Of a stretch of DNA of 64,000 bases, positions 51,425 through 60,128 are shown one piece after another; position 1 is the first letter of the stretch; every line of letters begins with the position of its first letter. This stretch comes from Pseudomonas duriflava (GTDB lineage: Bacteria > Pseudomonadota > Gammaproteobacteria > Pseudomonadales > Pseudomonadaceae): NCBI RefSeq assembly GCF_007830155.1, contig NZ_VLKY01000008.1, forward strand, positions 62,001-126,000. Direction: 5' to 3'. The translations under genes were made by a program, and so were the position numbers. Below the pieces are notes generated by a model. It was given only the letters and a program-made list of their open reading frames with translations. It was not told the origin of the DNA and ran no database searches.

Positions 51425-53077
51425 TTACATGTTAGGGTAGTTTGGTCCACCTGTACCTTCTGGTGGAACCCAGGTAATGTTTTGCGACGGATCCTTAATG
51501 TCGCATGTCTTGCAATGTACACAATTCTGCGCATTGATTTGGAAGCGCTTCTCGCCGTCCTCTTGCGTAACCACCTCGTATACCCCGGCTGGGCAGTAAC
51601 GTTGCGCCGGCTCGTCATAAAGGGGTAGGTTACGGCTGATAGGAATCGAAGGGTCCTTGAGTTTCAAGTGAACGGGCTGGTCTTCCTCGTGGTTTGTGTT
51701 GGAGAGGAATACTGAAGATAGTTTGTCAAAGCTGATCTTTCCGTCGGGCTTGGGATAATCAATTTTCTTCGACTCAGAAGCCTTTTTCAGGCATTCATGA
51801 TCAGGCTTGGTATCGTGCAGAGTAATGGGTAGCTTACCGCTAAACAGGTTCTGCTCGATAAAATTGAATGCGTTGCCCTTGATCGCTCCATATTTATGGA
51901 TGGCCGCTCCGAAATTCCGGCTCTTGTAGAGCTCCTCATAAACCCAGCTGTTCTTGAAGGCTTCTGTATAGCCAGTAAGTTCGTCGGCTTCACGTCCGGT
52001 AGATAAGGCCTCAGCAATCGCCTCAGCAGCCATCATGCCGGTTTTCATGGCGGTATGGCTGCCTTTGATTTTCGAAAAATTCAAGGTGCCGCCATCGCAG
52101 CCAATTAGTGCGCCGCCAGGGAAAGTCAGCTTGGGTAAAGAATTCAGGCCACCTTTGGTAATGGCGCGTGCACCATAAGAAACGCGTTTGCCGCCTTCCA
52201 AATACTGCTTGATGACAGGATGGTGCTTATAACGCTGAAATTCATCGAAAGGCGACAGGTAAGGGTTGCTATAGGCCAGGTCAACAATGAGGCCTACTAC
52301 GACTTGGTTGTTTTCCAGGTGATATAGGAACGAGCCGCCTGGATTGTCATCATCCAAAGGCCAGCCGGCGGTATGCACTACAAGACCTTGCTCATGCCGA
52401 GCCGGATCGACGTCCCAGATTTCCTTGATACCGATGGCGTAGTGCTGAACGTCCGAGTTGGCGCCTAAATTGAAACGCTGGCTCAACTGTTTACCGATAT
52501 GGCCACGGCTACCCTCTGCAAACAGGGTGTATTTGGCGCGAAGTTCCATACCTGGCGTGTAATAGCCTCCCTTGGGATTACCTTCTCGATCAACCCCAAG
52601 GTCGCCCGTTACAATGCCTCGAACAACACCAGTTTCATCTATCAAGGCTTCTTGAGCGGCGAAGCCCGGGTAGACTTCTACGCCTAGCCCTTCAGCTTGT
52701 TGTGCCAGCCAGCGGCACAGGTTACCTAGGGAAATGATATAGTTGCCCTGGTTGTGCATGGTTTTAGGGACGATAAAGCCAGGTAATTTTCTGGCCCGCT
52801 CGGCATCCTTGAGTACATAAACGTCGTCACGAATGACCGGAGTGTTCAGGGGCGCGCCCAAGGCCTGCCAGTCGGGGAAAAGCTCATTCAGCGCACGCGG
52901 CTCGAATACGGCACCGGAAAGAATATGCGCGCCTACTTCCGAACCTTTTTCAACAACACAGACACTGATTTCTTGACCTGACTCAGCCGCCTTCTGCTTT
53001 AGCCGGCAGGCAGCAGAAAGGCCTGCCGGGCCAGCGCCGACAATAACGACGTCGAATTCCATAAATTCGCGTTCCAC
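51425..53077 (-). CDS. etfQO: Electron transfer flavoprotein-ubiquinone oxidoreductase
   Basis: Membrane-associated FAD and 4Fe-4S enzyme (550 residues) that passes electrons from ETF to ubiquinone. The FAD motif is VVIVGAGPAGLSAACRLK near the N-terminus; the cluster cysteines are in CPAGVYE and CVHCKTCDIKDPSQN at the C-terminus. I choose GTG at 53077 (then EREFMEFDVV), because GAGGAG lies seven bases upstream and relatives start this way; ATG 53062 is five codons later. Divergent from etfBA over 298 bases that contain its promoter and a PsrA-type box. Confidence 0.96.
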   Translation of the reverse strand: MEREFMEFDVVIVGAGPAGLSAACRLKQKAAESGQEISVCVVEKGSEVGAHILSGAVFEPRALNELFPDWQALGAPLNTPVIRDDVYVLKDAERARKLPGFIVPKTMHNQGNYIISLGNLCRWLAQQAEGLGVEVYPGFAAQEALIDETGVVRGIVTGDLGVDREGNPKGGYYTPGMELRAKYTLFAEGSRGHIGKQLSQRFNLGANSDVQHYAIGIKEIWDVDPARHEQGLVVHTAGWPLDDDNPGGSFLYHLENNQVVVGLIVDLAYSNPYLSPFDEFQRYKHHPVIKQYLEGGKRVSYGARAITKGGLNSLPKLTFPGGALIGCDGGTLNFSKIKGSHTAMKTGMMAAEAIAEALSTGREADELTGYTEAFKNSWVYEELYKSRNFGAAIHKYGAIKGNAFNFIEQNLFSGKLPITLHDTKPDHECLKKASESKKIDYPKPDGKISFDKLSSVFLSNTNHEEDQPVHLKLKDPSIPISRNLPLYDEPAQRYCPAGVYEVVTQEDGEKRFQINAQNCVHCKTCDIKDPSQNITWVPPEGTGGPNYPNM

Positions 53078-53140
53078 GGACAGTCTCCTCAAGGCTTTTG
53101 ATGCTAGTTATGTTTTGGCGGCTGGTATAAATAAGAAGAC

Positions 53141-53169
53141 ATTATATCTGGCTATATAAACAGGTCCAA
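53141..53169 (-). promoter_or_regulatory. etfQO promoter
   Basis: On the reverse strand TTGGAC (53164-53169), a 17-base spacer and a perfect TATAAT (53141-53146) precede etfQO, giving a leader of about 55 to 60 bases. Confidence 0.75.
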
Positions 53170-53171
53170 TA

Positions 53172-53185
53172 CAAACGTTTGTTTG
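53172..53185. promoter_or_regulatory. Predicted PsrA box between etfQO and etfBA
   Basis: CAAAC-GTTT-GTTTG exactly matches the PsrA consensus (G/CAAAC, 2 to 4 bases, GTTTG/C), and ACAAACGTTTGT within it is a perfect 12-bp palindrome. It ends two bases upstream of the etfQO -35 and is about 190 bases before the etfB start. PsrA control of etf genes is reported in P. aeruginosa. The rest of the 298-base gap shows no gene. Confidence 0.75.
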
Positions 53186-53375
53186 AATTTACTAGTGGGT
53201 GCTACATTCTTTTCTGGCTGGCTTGTAAATGGCTTCGGCGTTGACCCCCCGGGCTGATGCAGTCAACATACGCGGTTACTGATCATACAAAGCCCAAAAG
53301 CCATAATTTGGTCGATTCGATCGGCTAGGCCTGTCTGGCTACCCTATTTATTCACTACAGAATAATGAGGAACTC

Positions 53376-54125
53376 ATGAAGGTTCTTGTAGCTGTAAAAC
53401 GAGTGGTGGACTACAACGTAAAGGTCCGCGTAAAACCTGACAATTCAGGCATTGACCTGGCCAATGTCAAAATGTCGATGAACCCTTTTTGCGAAATCGC
53501 TGTTGAAGAAGCGGTGCGCCTGAAGGAAAAAGGCATCGCGACCGAAATTGTAGCCGTATCGGTAGGGCCGACTGCAGCGCAGGAGCAATTGCGTACGGCA
53601 TTGGCGTTAGGTGCTGATCGGGCCATTCTAGTCGATACGACTGAAGAGCTGAGCGCGTTGGCCATTGCCAAACTGCTTAAAGCCGTAGTGGACAAAGAGC
53701 AGCCCCAACTGGTTATTCTGGGTAAGCAGGCTATTGATAGCGATAACAACCAGACCGGGCAAATGTTGGCAGCGCTGTGTGGATTTGCTCAGGGCACTTT
53801 CGCCTCTAAGGTAGAGCGTGACGGTGACGTTCTGAATGTGACTCGCGAAATCGATGGCGGTCTTCAGACTGTCGCATTGAATTTGCCGGCAGTGGTGACT
53901 ACTGACCTGCGCCTGAACGAGCCGCGTTATGCCTCGCTGCCGAATATCATGAAAGCTAAGAAAAAGCCCCTTGATGTCGTTACACCCGATGCGTTGGGTG
54001 TTTCTACGGCCTCAACCATCAAGACGCTCAAGGTTGAAGCTCCAGCAGGCCGCCAGGCTGGTATCAAGGTGAAGTCAGTGGCTGAACTGGTCGAAAAACT
54101 CAAGAACGAAGCGAAGGTGATCTGA
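53376..54125 (+). CDS. etfB: Electron transfer flavoprotein subunit beta
   Basis: ETF beta subunit (249 residues) that with EtfA accepts electrons from acyl-CoA dehydrogenases and delivers them to EtfQO. The start [22 protein letters not shown], the AMP-binding [14 protein letters not shown] region and the ETF-beta signature near [12 protein letters not shown] are present. ATGAGGAACT provides the ribosome-binding site. The etfA ATG shares its last base. Confidence 0.98.
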   Translation: MKVLVAVKRVVDYNVKVRVKPDNSGIDLANVKMSMNPFCEIAVEEAVRLKEKGIATEIVAVSVGPTAAQEQLRTALALGADRAILVDTTEELSALAIAKLLKAVVDKEQPQLVILGKQAIDSDNNQTGQMLAALCGFAQGTFASKVERDGDVLNVTREIDGGLQTVALNLPAVVTTDLRLNEPRYASLPNIMKAKKKPLDVVTPDALGVSTASTIKTLKVEAPAGRQAGIKVKSVAELVEKLKNEAKVI

Positions 54126-55063
54126 TGGCTATTCTGGTCATTGCCGAACACAGCAACGCCACGCTCAATGGCGCAACGCTCAACACGATAGCAGCGGCCA
54201 AGCAGATTGCCGCGGGCGATATTCATGTTTTGATTGCCGGTCAGAACTGCACTGGTGCAGCCGAAGCAGCTGCTAAAGCTGACAGTGTCAGCAAGGTGCT
54301 AGTCGCTGACCATGCAGCTTATGCTCAGCAATTGTCGGAAAATATCGCTCCGCTGGTCGTCGAGCTGTCCAAGAGCAACGGCTATAGCCATGTGCTGGCT
54401 CCTGCCGGCTCCAATGGCAAGAACTTCATGCCGCGTATCGCTGCGCTACTGGATGTAGATCAAATTTCCGAAATCATTTCTGTTGAGAGCTCCGATACCT
54501 TTAAGCGTCCTATCTATGCGGGTAACGCTATTGCAACCGTACAATCCAGTGCACCTGTTAAGGTCATTACTGTCCGTGCAACTGGCTTCGACCCGGTAGC
54601 GACTGAAGGTGGCTCCGCTACTGTTGAGCCGGTTTCTTTGGTACAGGATGCTGGCCTTTCTCGTTTTGTAAGCGAAGAGCTGGCTACGACGGATCGCCCT
54701 GATCTGGGCGCTGCGAAAGTTGTAGTTTCGGGCGGTCGAGGTCTGCAGAGTGGCGATAATTTCAAGATTCTTTATGCGTTGGCTGACAAGCTAGGCGCAG
54801 CGGTAGGCGCTTCCCGCGCTGCTGTAGATGCAGGCTTCGTACCCAACGACATGCAGGTAGGGCAGACTGGCAAAATCGTAGCGCCACAGCTGTACATTGC
54901 AGTGGGTATTTCGGGTGCAATCCAGCACTTGGCCGGAATGAAGGATTCGAAGATTATCGTCGCAATTAACAAGGACGAAGAGGCGCCGATCTTCCAAGTC
55001 GCCGATTACGGCCTCGTGGGCGATTTGTTCGAACTTGTACCTGAGCTCGAGAAGTCTTTGTAA
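54125..55063 (+). CDS. etfA: Electron transfer flavoprotein subunit alpha
   Basis: ETF alpha subunit (312 residues), which binds most of the FAD. The C-terminal FAD domain is intact: [57 protein letters not shown], and the closing [28 protein letters not shown]. One-base overlap with etfB. An intrinsic terminator starts 19 bases after its stop. Confidence 0.98.
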   Translation: MAILVIAEHSNATLNGATLNTIAAAKQIAAGDIHVLIAGQNCTGAAEAAAKADSVSKVLVADHAAYAQQLSENIAPLVVELSKSNGYSHVLAPAGSNGKNFMPRIAALLDVDQISEIISVESSDTFKRPIYAGNAIATVQSSAPVKVITVRATGFDPVATEGGSATVEPVSLVQDAGLSRFVSEELATTDRPDLGAAKVVVSGGRGLQSGDNFKILYALADKLGAAVGASRAAVDAGFVPNDMQVGQTGKIVAPQLYIAVGISGAIQHLAGMKDSKIIVAINKDEEAPIFQVADYGLVGDLFELVPELEKSL

Positions 55064-55082
55064 TCCCTTACGGTCCCGTACG

Positions 55083-55110
55083 AAAAGCCCGCTCCCAGAG
55101 CGGGCTTTTT
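55083..55110 (+). terminator. Intrinsic terminator of etfBA
   Basis: A 12-bp stem AAAAGCCCGCTC / GAGCGGGCTTTT with a 3-base loop, ending in a T run. Confidence 0.9.
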
Positions 55111-55208
55111 ATTAGGCCGGTCAGACAAATTGACTGCAACATGCCAGAATTTCGCTTTAACAGGCCTTGACTGGCTGGAATAGGTTGAGCTCAGCGTAGG
55201 ATCCGATA

Positions 55209-55565
55209 GTGAACATTCAATACATAGGTATGGCCCTTATGGTCATGCTGGCTATGGCGGGATGCGCTAATGCCCCCGCACCGGTCGAGCAAATGAAGTT
55301 GACGAGCCAGGCCATAGAGCAGGCTAGGGAAGTAGGCGCAACAGAAGACTCCAGTGACTTCTCTTTGGCACAGGCCAAGCTCATTCAAGCCCAGCAGGCC
55401 ATGCGTGAAGAGAACTATAAGATGGCCCGTGTCCTGGCCGAGCAAGCTGAGCTAGATGCGCGCTTGGCTGAAGCCAAAGCCGTCAGCGGCAAGAGCCAGG
55501 CACATATCGAAGAGTTGAATAAGCAGATCAAGCGACTACGCAAGCGCCTAGGAGAGCCGGAATGA
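55209..55565 (+). CDS. DUF4398 domain-containing lipoprotein
   Basis: Small lipoprotein (118 residues, GTG start). The signal peptide ends in MAGC (Cys19 as the lipid site). The rest is a helical, charged domain (SSDFSLAQAKLIQAQQAMREENYKMARVLAEQAELDARLAEAKA, with a coiled-coil C-terminus EELNKQIKRLRKRL) typical of DUF4398. Such proteins are often encoded directly before an OmpA-domain lipoprotein, as here: the stop overlaps the next start by four bases. A shared role near peptidoglycan is inferred from that. Confidence 0.85.
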   Translation: MNIQYIGMALMVMLAMAGCANAPAPVEQMKLTSQAIEQAREVGATEDSSDFSLAQAKLIQAQQAMREENYKMARVLAEQAELDARLAEAKAVSGKSQAHIEELNKQIKRLRKRLGEPE

Positions 55566-56371
55566 AAGGCTATTTTTTCGCTGCTCCGTTGGTGATGAGT
55601 GTTGCTCTATTGCCTGGATGTGCAAGCAGCCCTGCTATAGATAAAACTTTACTGGACGCTCAATTGCATTTCGATCGTATCAAGTCCGACTCTAATGTGT
55701 TGCGTAGTGCACCTAAAGATGTTGTGCGGGCAGAGGAAACACTTAATAAAGCCAAGCAACTGAGCGGATATTGGGGGAGTGACGAGGACGTACGCCATTT
55801 CGCTTACCTTAGCCAACGTTATAGCGACATTGCACGTGAGCATGCCAGCATTCGTTTGCAGGAAGAGCAGGCTACGCAGTTGCAATTATCGCTTGAACAT
55901 TTACAGCTGCAAACTCGTGAGCATGAGTTGCGCTTGGCAAGGGAGCGTGGCGACTGGTTAGTCGATCAATTACTTAGTCTTGGGACTGCTCGTACAGAAC
56001 GCGGTCTCGTCATGACCTTGGGCGATGTTCTGTTTTCACCAGGGGACACGCGACTTGACCCTTCCGCCAGTGAAACCGTGCTCAAGCTAGCGCAGTTTTT
56101 GCGCATCAATCCCAAGCGTGAAGTGCGGATCGAGGGTTATACGGACGATCAGGGCGACGACGAGCTCAATCAGCACTTGTCGAAACAGCGCGCTAATGCG
56201 GTAGCCAATGCATTAAGCGCTTTAGGCATCGACCCGGGGCGATTACAAACAGTAGGGTATGGTGAAGATTACCCTGTAGCCAGCAACGATACGACTGAGC
56301 ACCGAGCCCGTAACCGCCGGGTGGAAGTCGTTTTTTCCGATGAGAGCGGTAATTTCGTTCCGGCGCGTTGA
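55562..56371 (+). CDS. OmpA family lipoprotein
   Basis: Lipoprotein of 269 residues: signal peptide with lipobox LPGC (Cys20), a helical DUF4398-like middle part (KDVVRAEETLNKAKQLS; YLSQRYSDIAREHASIRLQEEQATQLQL), and a C-terminal OmpA domain (about residues 155-260) that binds peptidoglycan. The OmpA motifs are VRIEGYTDDQGDDELNQHLSKQRANAV and ARNRRVEVVF, including the Asp and Arg that contact diaminopimelate. It would anchor the outer membrane to the wall. Four-base overlap with the preceding gene. Confidence 0.9.
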   Translation: MKGYFFAAPLVMSVALLPGCASSPAIDKTLLDAQLHFDRIKSDSNVLRSAPKDVVRAEETLNKAKQLSGYWGSDEDVRHFAYLSQRYSDIAREHASIRLQEEQATQLQLSLEHLQLQTREHELRLARERGDWLVDQLLSLGTARTERGLVMTLGDVLFSPGDTRLDPSASETVLKLAQFLRINPKREVRIEGYTDDQGDDELNQHLSKQRANAVANALSALGIDPGRLQTVGYGEDYPVASNDTTEHRARNRRVEVVFSDESGNFVPAR

Positions 56372-56430
56372 TGTATCGGGTCTGTTGACCTTGATAGCGG
56401 GCTGGGCTGTTATCGCCTAAATGCACTAGT

Positions 56431-56457
56431 CTGTACCGGTGCATTTTACCGGTACAG
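56431..56457. promoter_or_regulatory. Inverted repeat before the MocR-type gene (possible operator)
   Basis: Perfect 10-bp arms CTGTACCGGT and ACCGGTACAG with a 7-base spacer. The same bases also contain a direct repeat TACCGGT at 17-base spacing, the arrangement MocR-family regulators commonly bind. It lies 39 bases before the start codon of the gene at 56496. Confidence 0.65.
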
Positions 56458-56495
56458 TGCTACTGTTTCGGTCCGGTCACCAAGGATTGTGCTCA

Positions 56496-57935
56496 ATGAC
56501 TAACTTGTTGCTTTACCAGCGCATTGCCCGGCAGTTGGCTGAGGATATTCGCCGTGGCGTCTATCAGCCGGGCGAGCGAGTGCCCTCTGTACGTAAGCTG
56601 AGCCAGCAACTGGGCGTCAGTCATGCCAGCGTCTTGCAAGCTTATGCTACGTTGGAAGATCAAGGTCTTATCCGGGCGCGCCCTCAGTCAGGGTTTTATG
56701 TTCATCAGACTCCTGTATTGACGGCTCCCACACCAGATATTGCCAAGGTAGAGCGTCCGAGTCTGGTGACCCGGGGTGATATCATCAACCAGGTGCTTTT
56801 CGAATCGCGACGCGAGGATGTGATTCCTTTCGGGGCGGCAATTCCCAGTGCTGATTATTTCCCTTTGCGAGCTCTGCATCAGCAAATCAGTAAAGTGACA
56901 CGCTTTCAAAGTCAGCGTGCATTTACCTATATGTATAGCCCTGGTTATGAGCCTCTGCGGCGGCAAGTTGCTATTCGCATGCGTGATGCTGGGGTAGTAG
57001 TAAACCCTGCCGACGTAGTGATTACGCATGGATGTGTAGATGCTCTGCAGATGTCGCTTCGAGTCCTGACCAAGCCAGGGGATCTGATTGCTACTGAGTC
57101 ACCCACGTATTACGGCTTGCTGCAATTAGCTGATGTATTAGGTCTCAAGGTGATTGAGATCCCTTGCGACCCACAGACGGGTTTGAGCGTGGAGGCGTTG
57201 CAGCTGGCTGTGAATCAGTGGCCGGTTAAAGTATTAGTCATTACGGCCCGGCTGAGTAATCCTTTGGGAGGCTCCCTCCCTGAAGTGCGGCAGAAGCAGC
57301 TCCTACGCTTGGCCAATGAACGAAATATCATGATCATTGAGGACGATATTTACGGTGAGCTTCTCTATGATGCCGGTGCGACTAAAGCCTTAAAGGCTTA
57401 TGACCGGAACGGGCGAGTTATTTATTGTTCAAGCTTTTCCAAAACGCTATCACCCGGTGTTCGTATTGGCTGGGTATTGGCCAATCAATATCAGGCTGAT
57501 ATTCAGCGGCTTCAGACATTTACTACGCATTCAGCGTGCAGCCTCACACAAATGGGCGTGGCCGCTTATCTGGAAAATGGTGGCTACGACCGACATCTAC
57601 GGCATGTTCGGCAGGAGTACCGTAAAAACATGACGGCTTGGCAGTTGGCGGTGCAGCAGTACTTTCCCGATGGTACTCAGATGACCCGTCCAATTGGGGG
57701 GTTCATTCTATGGGTTAGCTTGCCAGCCAAGGTCAATACTAAGGATTTGCATCGGCGTGCGCTTGAGCAGGGTATTAGCATTGCGCCCGGTATCATCTTT
57801 AGTAATACCGATCAGTTTAACAACTGTATCCGTTTGAATTGCGGCATGCCGTGGAATCGGCAGACCGAACAGGCATTGATGACTATAGGTCTGTTGGCCG
57901 ACCAGTTATGCCAGGAGTCACATGCGGCAGCATAA
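56496..57935 (+). CDS. MocR-type regulator (GntR/aminotransferase fusion)
   Basis: Fusion protein (479 residues) of an N-terminal GntR winged helix (about residues 5-75; YQRIARQLAEDIRRGVYQPGERVPSVRKLSQQLGVSHASVLQAY) and a fold-type I PLP aminotransferase-like domain. The PLP lysine is Lys316 in SSFSKTLSPGVRIGW; the NPxG loop reads SNPLGGS. Members usually regulate amino-acid or vitamin B6 genes in response to PLP adducts, but the target here is unknown. The ATG at 56496 gives the family start; an in-frame ATG at 56439 lies inside the inverted repeat and is rejected. Confidence 0.88.
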   Translation: MTNLLLYQRIARQLAEDIRRGVYQPGERVPSVRKLSQQLGVSHASVLQAYATLEDQGLIRARPQSGFYVHQTPVLTAPTPDIAKVERPSLVTRGDIINQVLFESRREDVIPFGAAIPSADYFPLRALHQQISKVTRFQSQRAFTYMYSPGYEPLRRQVAIRMRDAGVVVNPADVVITHGCVDALQMSLRVLTKPGDLIATESPTYYGLLQLADVLGLKVIEIPCDPQTGLSVEALQLAVNQWPVKVLVITARLSNPLGGSLPEVRQKQLLRLANERNIMIIEDDIYGELLYDAGATKALKAYDRNGRVIYCSSFSKTLSPGVRIGWVLANQYQADIQRLQTFTTHSACSLTQMGVAAYLENGGYDRHLRHVRQEYRKNMTAWQLAVQQYFPDGTQMTRPIGGFILWVSLPAKVNTKDLHRRALEQGISIAPGIIFSNTDQFNNCIRLNCGMPWNRQTEQALMTIGLLADQLCQESHAAA

Positions 57936-57990
57936 CTGAACTTGTTTACGGCTCTGCTAGTCTGTTTTTCATGGCAAGAGGAGAGCACTG

Positions 57991-58347
57991 GTGCCGATGG
58001 GGTCGACGGATGAAGCACGTTGGTTGCCTATGGTAGGTGTCCTGGGCACCGTGCCGTTGATACTGGTCTGGTTGATAGGGTTGCTAGTGGCCTGCTTACG
58101 GTGGCGAATACACCGCCGCTCTAGCATGCTATGTCTGATAAGCATGGTGGTATTGCTGCTTTGGCTCGTGATACAGACCTGCTTGACCCTCATGCTTCCT
58201 GTTCTGCTGCCCTTATGGCAGGTCGACCTTGCACCTGGTTGGGCATTCGCCTTGTTGAACGCATTGGGCAATCTAATCACAGCGGGATGTTATGCGTTAT
58301 TGCTGTGGGCCATCTTTACGGGAAGGAATTCGCATCGTTCTGCCTGA
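57991..58347 (+). CDS. Small inner-membrane protein, unknown
   Basis: Hydrophobic protein of 118 residues with three likely membrane helices (about residues 13-35, 44-70 and 84-108). GTG 57991 is used because AGAGGAGAG lies just upstream; ATG 57997 is two codons later and also possible. No catalytic motif is visible and I do not recognise the family. The next gene begins nine bases after its stop, so the two probably form an operon. Confidence 0.7.
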   Translation: MPMGSTDEARWLPMVGVLGTVPLILVWLIGLLVACLRWRIHRRSSMLCLISMVVLLLWLVIQTCLTLMLPVLLPLWQVDLAPGWAFALLNALGNLITAGCYALLLWAIFTGRNSHRSA

Positions 58348-58356
58348 GAGTCGATT

Positions 58357-58935
58357 ATGGGTACTCTGCGAAGCACGTGTCGATACAAATTCTGTTGCCT
58401 GTTTGTACTGCTTGCCCTAAGTGCATGCGACAAGCCTGACGAGAAGCCGCCCGAAAAACCAGCGGAGCCGGCTAAGGCTGCCGTGGAACATTCAAACAAT
58501 GACACGAAGGCTGTATACCCGGTTCTTGATGCCACTCACCCAGCCAGGCCGGATGATGATTCAGGCCAGCGCGATGAGCCAGTTCTGACCTCTCGTGTGC
58601 CGGAAACGCTTGAGGATAAGCCCAAGCCAGCGTCTGCTCCTGAAAAAAAGCCGGAGCTGGTAGTCGAGAAGCCCAAGCCCAAGCCCGTGCCTAAGACGGT
58701 TCCGGCCAAAGTACCTTCACCAAAAGAACCACCTATCTCAGTTGATCTGAGCCTACCAGAAGAGTTGGTTGAGCAGCTGGACGAGATAGTGGAAGAAAAG
58801 GATGAGTCTCGCCTACTGCCACCCCTGTTTTCTAGCGAGGATGACGACAATTTCAATCTCAACGGTCGCCTTCTAAGCCGGGAGCGATCCGATGATTTCG
58901 AGGGCGCTGAGCTTCAATTTCAATTCAAGCGTTAA
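58357..58935 (+). CDS. Proline/lysine-rich lipoprotein, unknown
   Basis: Predicted lipoprotein of 192 residues. The signal peptide ends in LSAC (Cys24) after a hydrophobic stretch CCLFVLLAL. The mature part starts with EKPPEKPAEP, contains a TonB-like Pro-Lys section near residues 88-125 (KPKPASAPEKKPELV; KPKPKPVPKTVPAKVPSPKE), and ends with an acidic section (PEELVEQLDEIVEEKDES; SSEDDDNFNLNGRLLSRERSDDFEGAELQF). Residue +2 is Asp (Cys-Asp), which in enteric bacteria favours inner-membrane retention. Not recognised by name; follows the membrane-protein gene by 9 bases. Confidence 0.72.
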   Translation: MGTLRSTCRYKFCCLFVLLALSACDKPDEKPPEKPAEPAKAAVEHSNNDTKAVYPVLDATHPARPDDDSGQRDEPVLTSRVPETLEDKPKPASAPEKKPELVVEKPKPKPVPKTVPAKVPSPKEPPISVDLSLPEELVEQLDEIVEEKDESRLLPPLFSSEDDDNFNLNGRLLSRERSDDFEGAELQFQFKR

Positions 58936-58958
58936 CGTTTGACGCTAGTACTTGTTCG

Positions 58959-59126
58959 CTAACGGTCTCGAGCATCTTGGGTATCCATTTCAGCATTACG
59001 TTTATGAATGCGCGCACGCTCCTCATCGGTTAGTTCTACCTTATGGGCTGTATTACGAAGCATGAGCAAGCTTCCCACGATAGAGCCAACAGCAAGAATC
59101 AGAAATAACCAAGCATACCAGGGCAT
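58959..59126 (-). CDS. DUF2897 family small membrane protein
   Basis: Protein of 55 residues. It starts MPWYAWLFLILAVGSIVGSL, one transmembrane helix, followed by LMLRNTAHKVELTDEERARI and a charged tail ending DTQDARDR. This architecture matches the DUF2897 family, which in pseudomonads lies next to pyrF. AAGGAG is seven bases before the ATG on the reverse strand. Function unknown. It is convergent with the lipoprotein gene (23 bases apart) and divergent from pyrF. Confidence 0.85.
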   Translation of the reverse strand: MPWYAWLFLILAVGSIVGSLLMLRNTAHKVELTDEERARIHKRNAEMDTQDARDR

Positions 59127-59321
59127 GATGATCTCCTTGTGAAAGTGGGGTCATTATGCTTGGACCTAGAGGTAAAGCAGGAGTGCATTTTTGAATATGT
59201 GCTGTGACAACACATTCCTGTAGGAGCGTCAGTAGTAGGCATTATGGCGGTGGAATAGTTTTGCCTGTAAAACGCTTCTGCGACAATACGTGTTTTCCGT
59301 TTCCCTGTTCGAGAGAGTGCT

Positions 59322-60020
59322 ATGCCTGCCTGCCAGACTCCCATCATCGTTGCCCTGGATTTTCCTACTGCTGAGGGCGCCCTGGCGCTGGCTGCACGGC
59401 TCGATCCGAGCCAATGTCGCGTCAAGGTGGGCAAGGAGTTATTTACCGTTTGTGGTCCGACCATTATTGAAGCTTTGCATACTAAAGGTTTTGAAGTTTT
59501 CCTCGATCTGAAATTTCATGACATTCCCAATACGACGGCCATGGCGGTCAAGGCAGCTGCCGAGCAGGGTGTATGGATGGTCAATGTTCATTGTTCTGGC
59601 GGTCTGTGCATGATGAACGCCTGTCGTGAAACGCTGGATGCCTTGACCGGACCGAAACCGTTATTGATCGGTGTCACGGTACTAACGAGCATGGAACAGA
59701 AAGACTTGGCAGCTATTGGATTGGATATCGCTCCGAAAGAGCAAGTACTACGGTTGGCTGGTCTGGCTGAGAAGGCAGGGTTGGATGGTCTGGTCTGCTC
59801 AGCCCAGGAAGCCGCTGCGCTCAAATCCGTGCATCCTAGATTGCAGTTAGTTACGCCCGGTATTCGTCCGGCAGGCAGTGTCCAGGATGATCAGCGCCGA
59901 ATTCTGACGCCTCGTGATGCCTTGCAGGCCGGTTCGGATTATCTAGTAATTGGTCGTCCTATCAGCCAGGCGGCTGATCCGGCAACAGCATTGACGGCAA
60001 TCCTGGCTGATCTACGCTGA
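59322..60020 (+). CDS. pyrF: Orotidine 5'-phosphate decarboxylase
   Basis: Final enzyme of UMP synthesis (232 residues). The start [16 protein letters not shown], the catalytic [10 protein letters not shown] (Asp-Lys-Asp array with the upstream KVGKELF) and the C-terminal [13 protein letters not shown] are diagnostic of the short bacterial type. It is transcribed alone, divergent from the DUF2897 gene; the 195-base gap shows no other feature I can support. Confidence 0.97.
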   Translation: MPACQTPIIVALDFPTAEGALALAARLDPSQCRVKVGKELFTVCGPTIIEALHTKGFEVFLDLKFHDIPNTTAMAVKAAAEQGVWMVNVHCSGGLCMMNACRETLDALTGPKPLLIGVTVLTSMEQKDLAAIGLDIAPKEQVLRLAGLAEKAGLDGLVCSAQEAAALKSVHPRLQLVTPGIRPAGSVQDDQRRILTPRDALQAGSDYLVIGRPISQAADPATALTAILADLR

Positions 60021-60089
60021 TATTGGATACTCGTTCTGCTCTAGACTGAGCATCACAAAAGATTTCAGGCCCTGTTTTCCGCTTGTTCG

Positions 60090-60118
60090 GTTCAAGTAGT
60101 ATCGGGCCGTTCAAGTAG
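60090..60118 (+). repeat. Direct repeat before the moxR gene
   Basis: Two copies of GTTCAAGTAG (60090-60099 and 60109-60118), 19 bases apart start to start, immediately before the ribosome-binding site of the MoxR gene. Possible operator half-sites; no regulator is identified. Confidence 0.45.
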
Positions 60119-60128
60119 GGAGAGCAGT

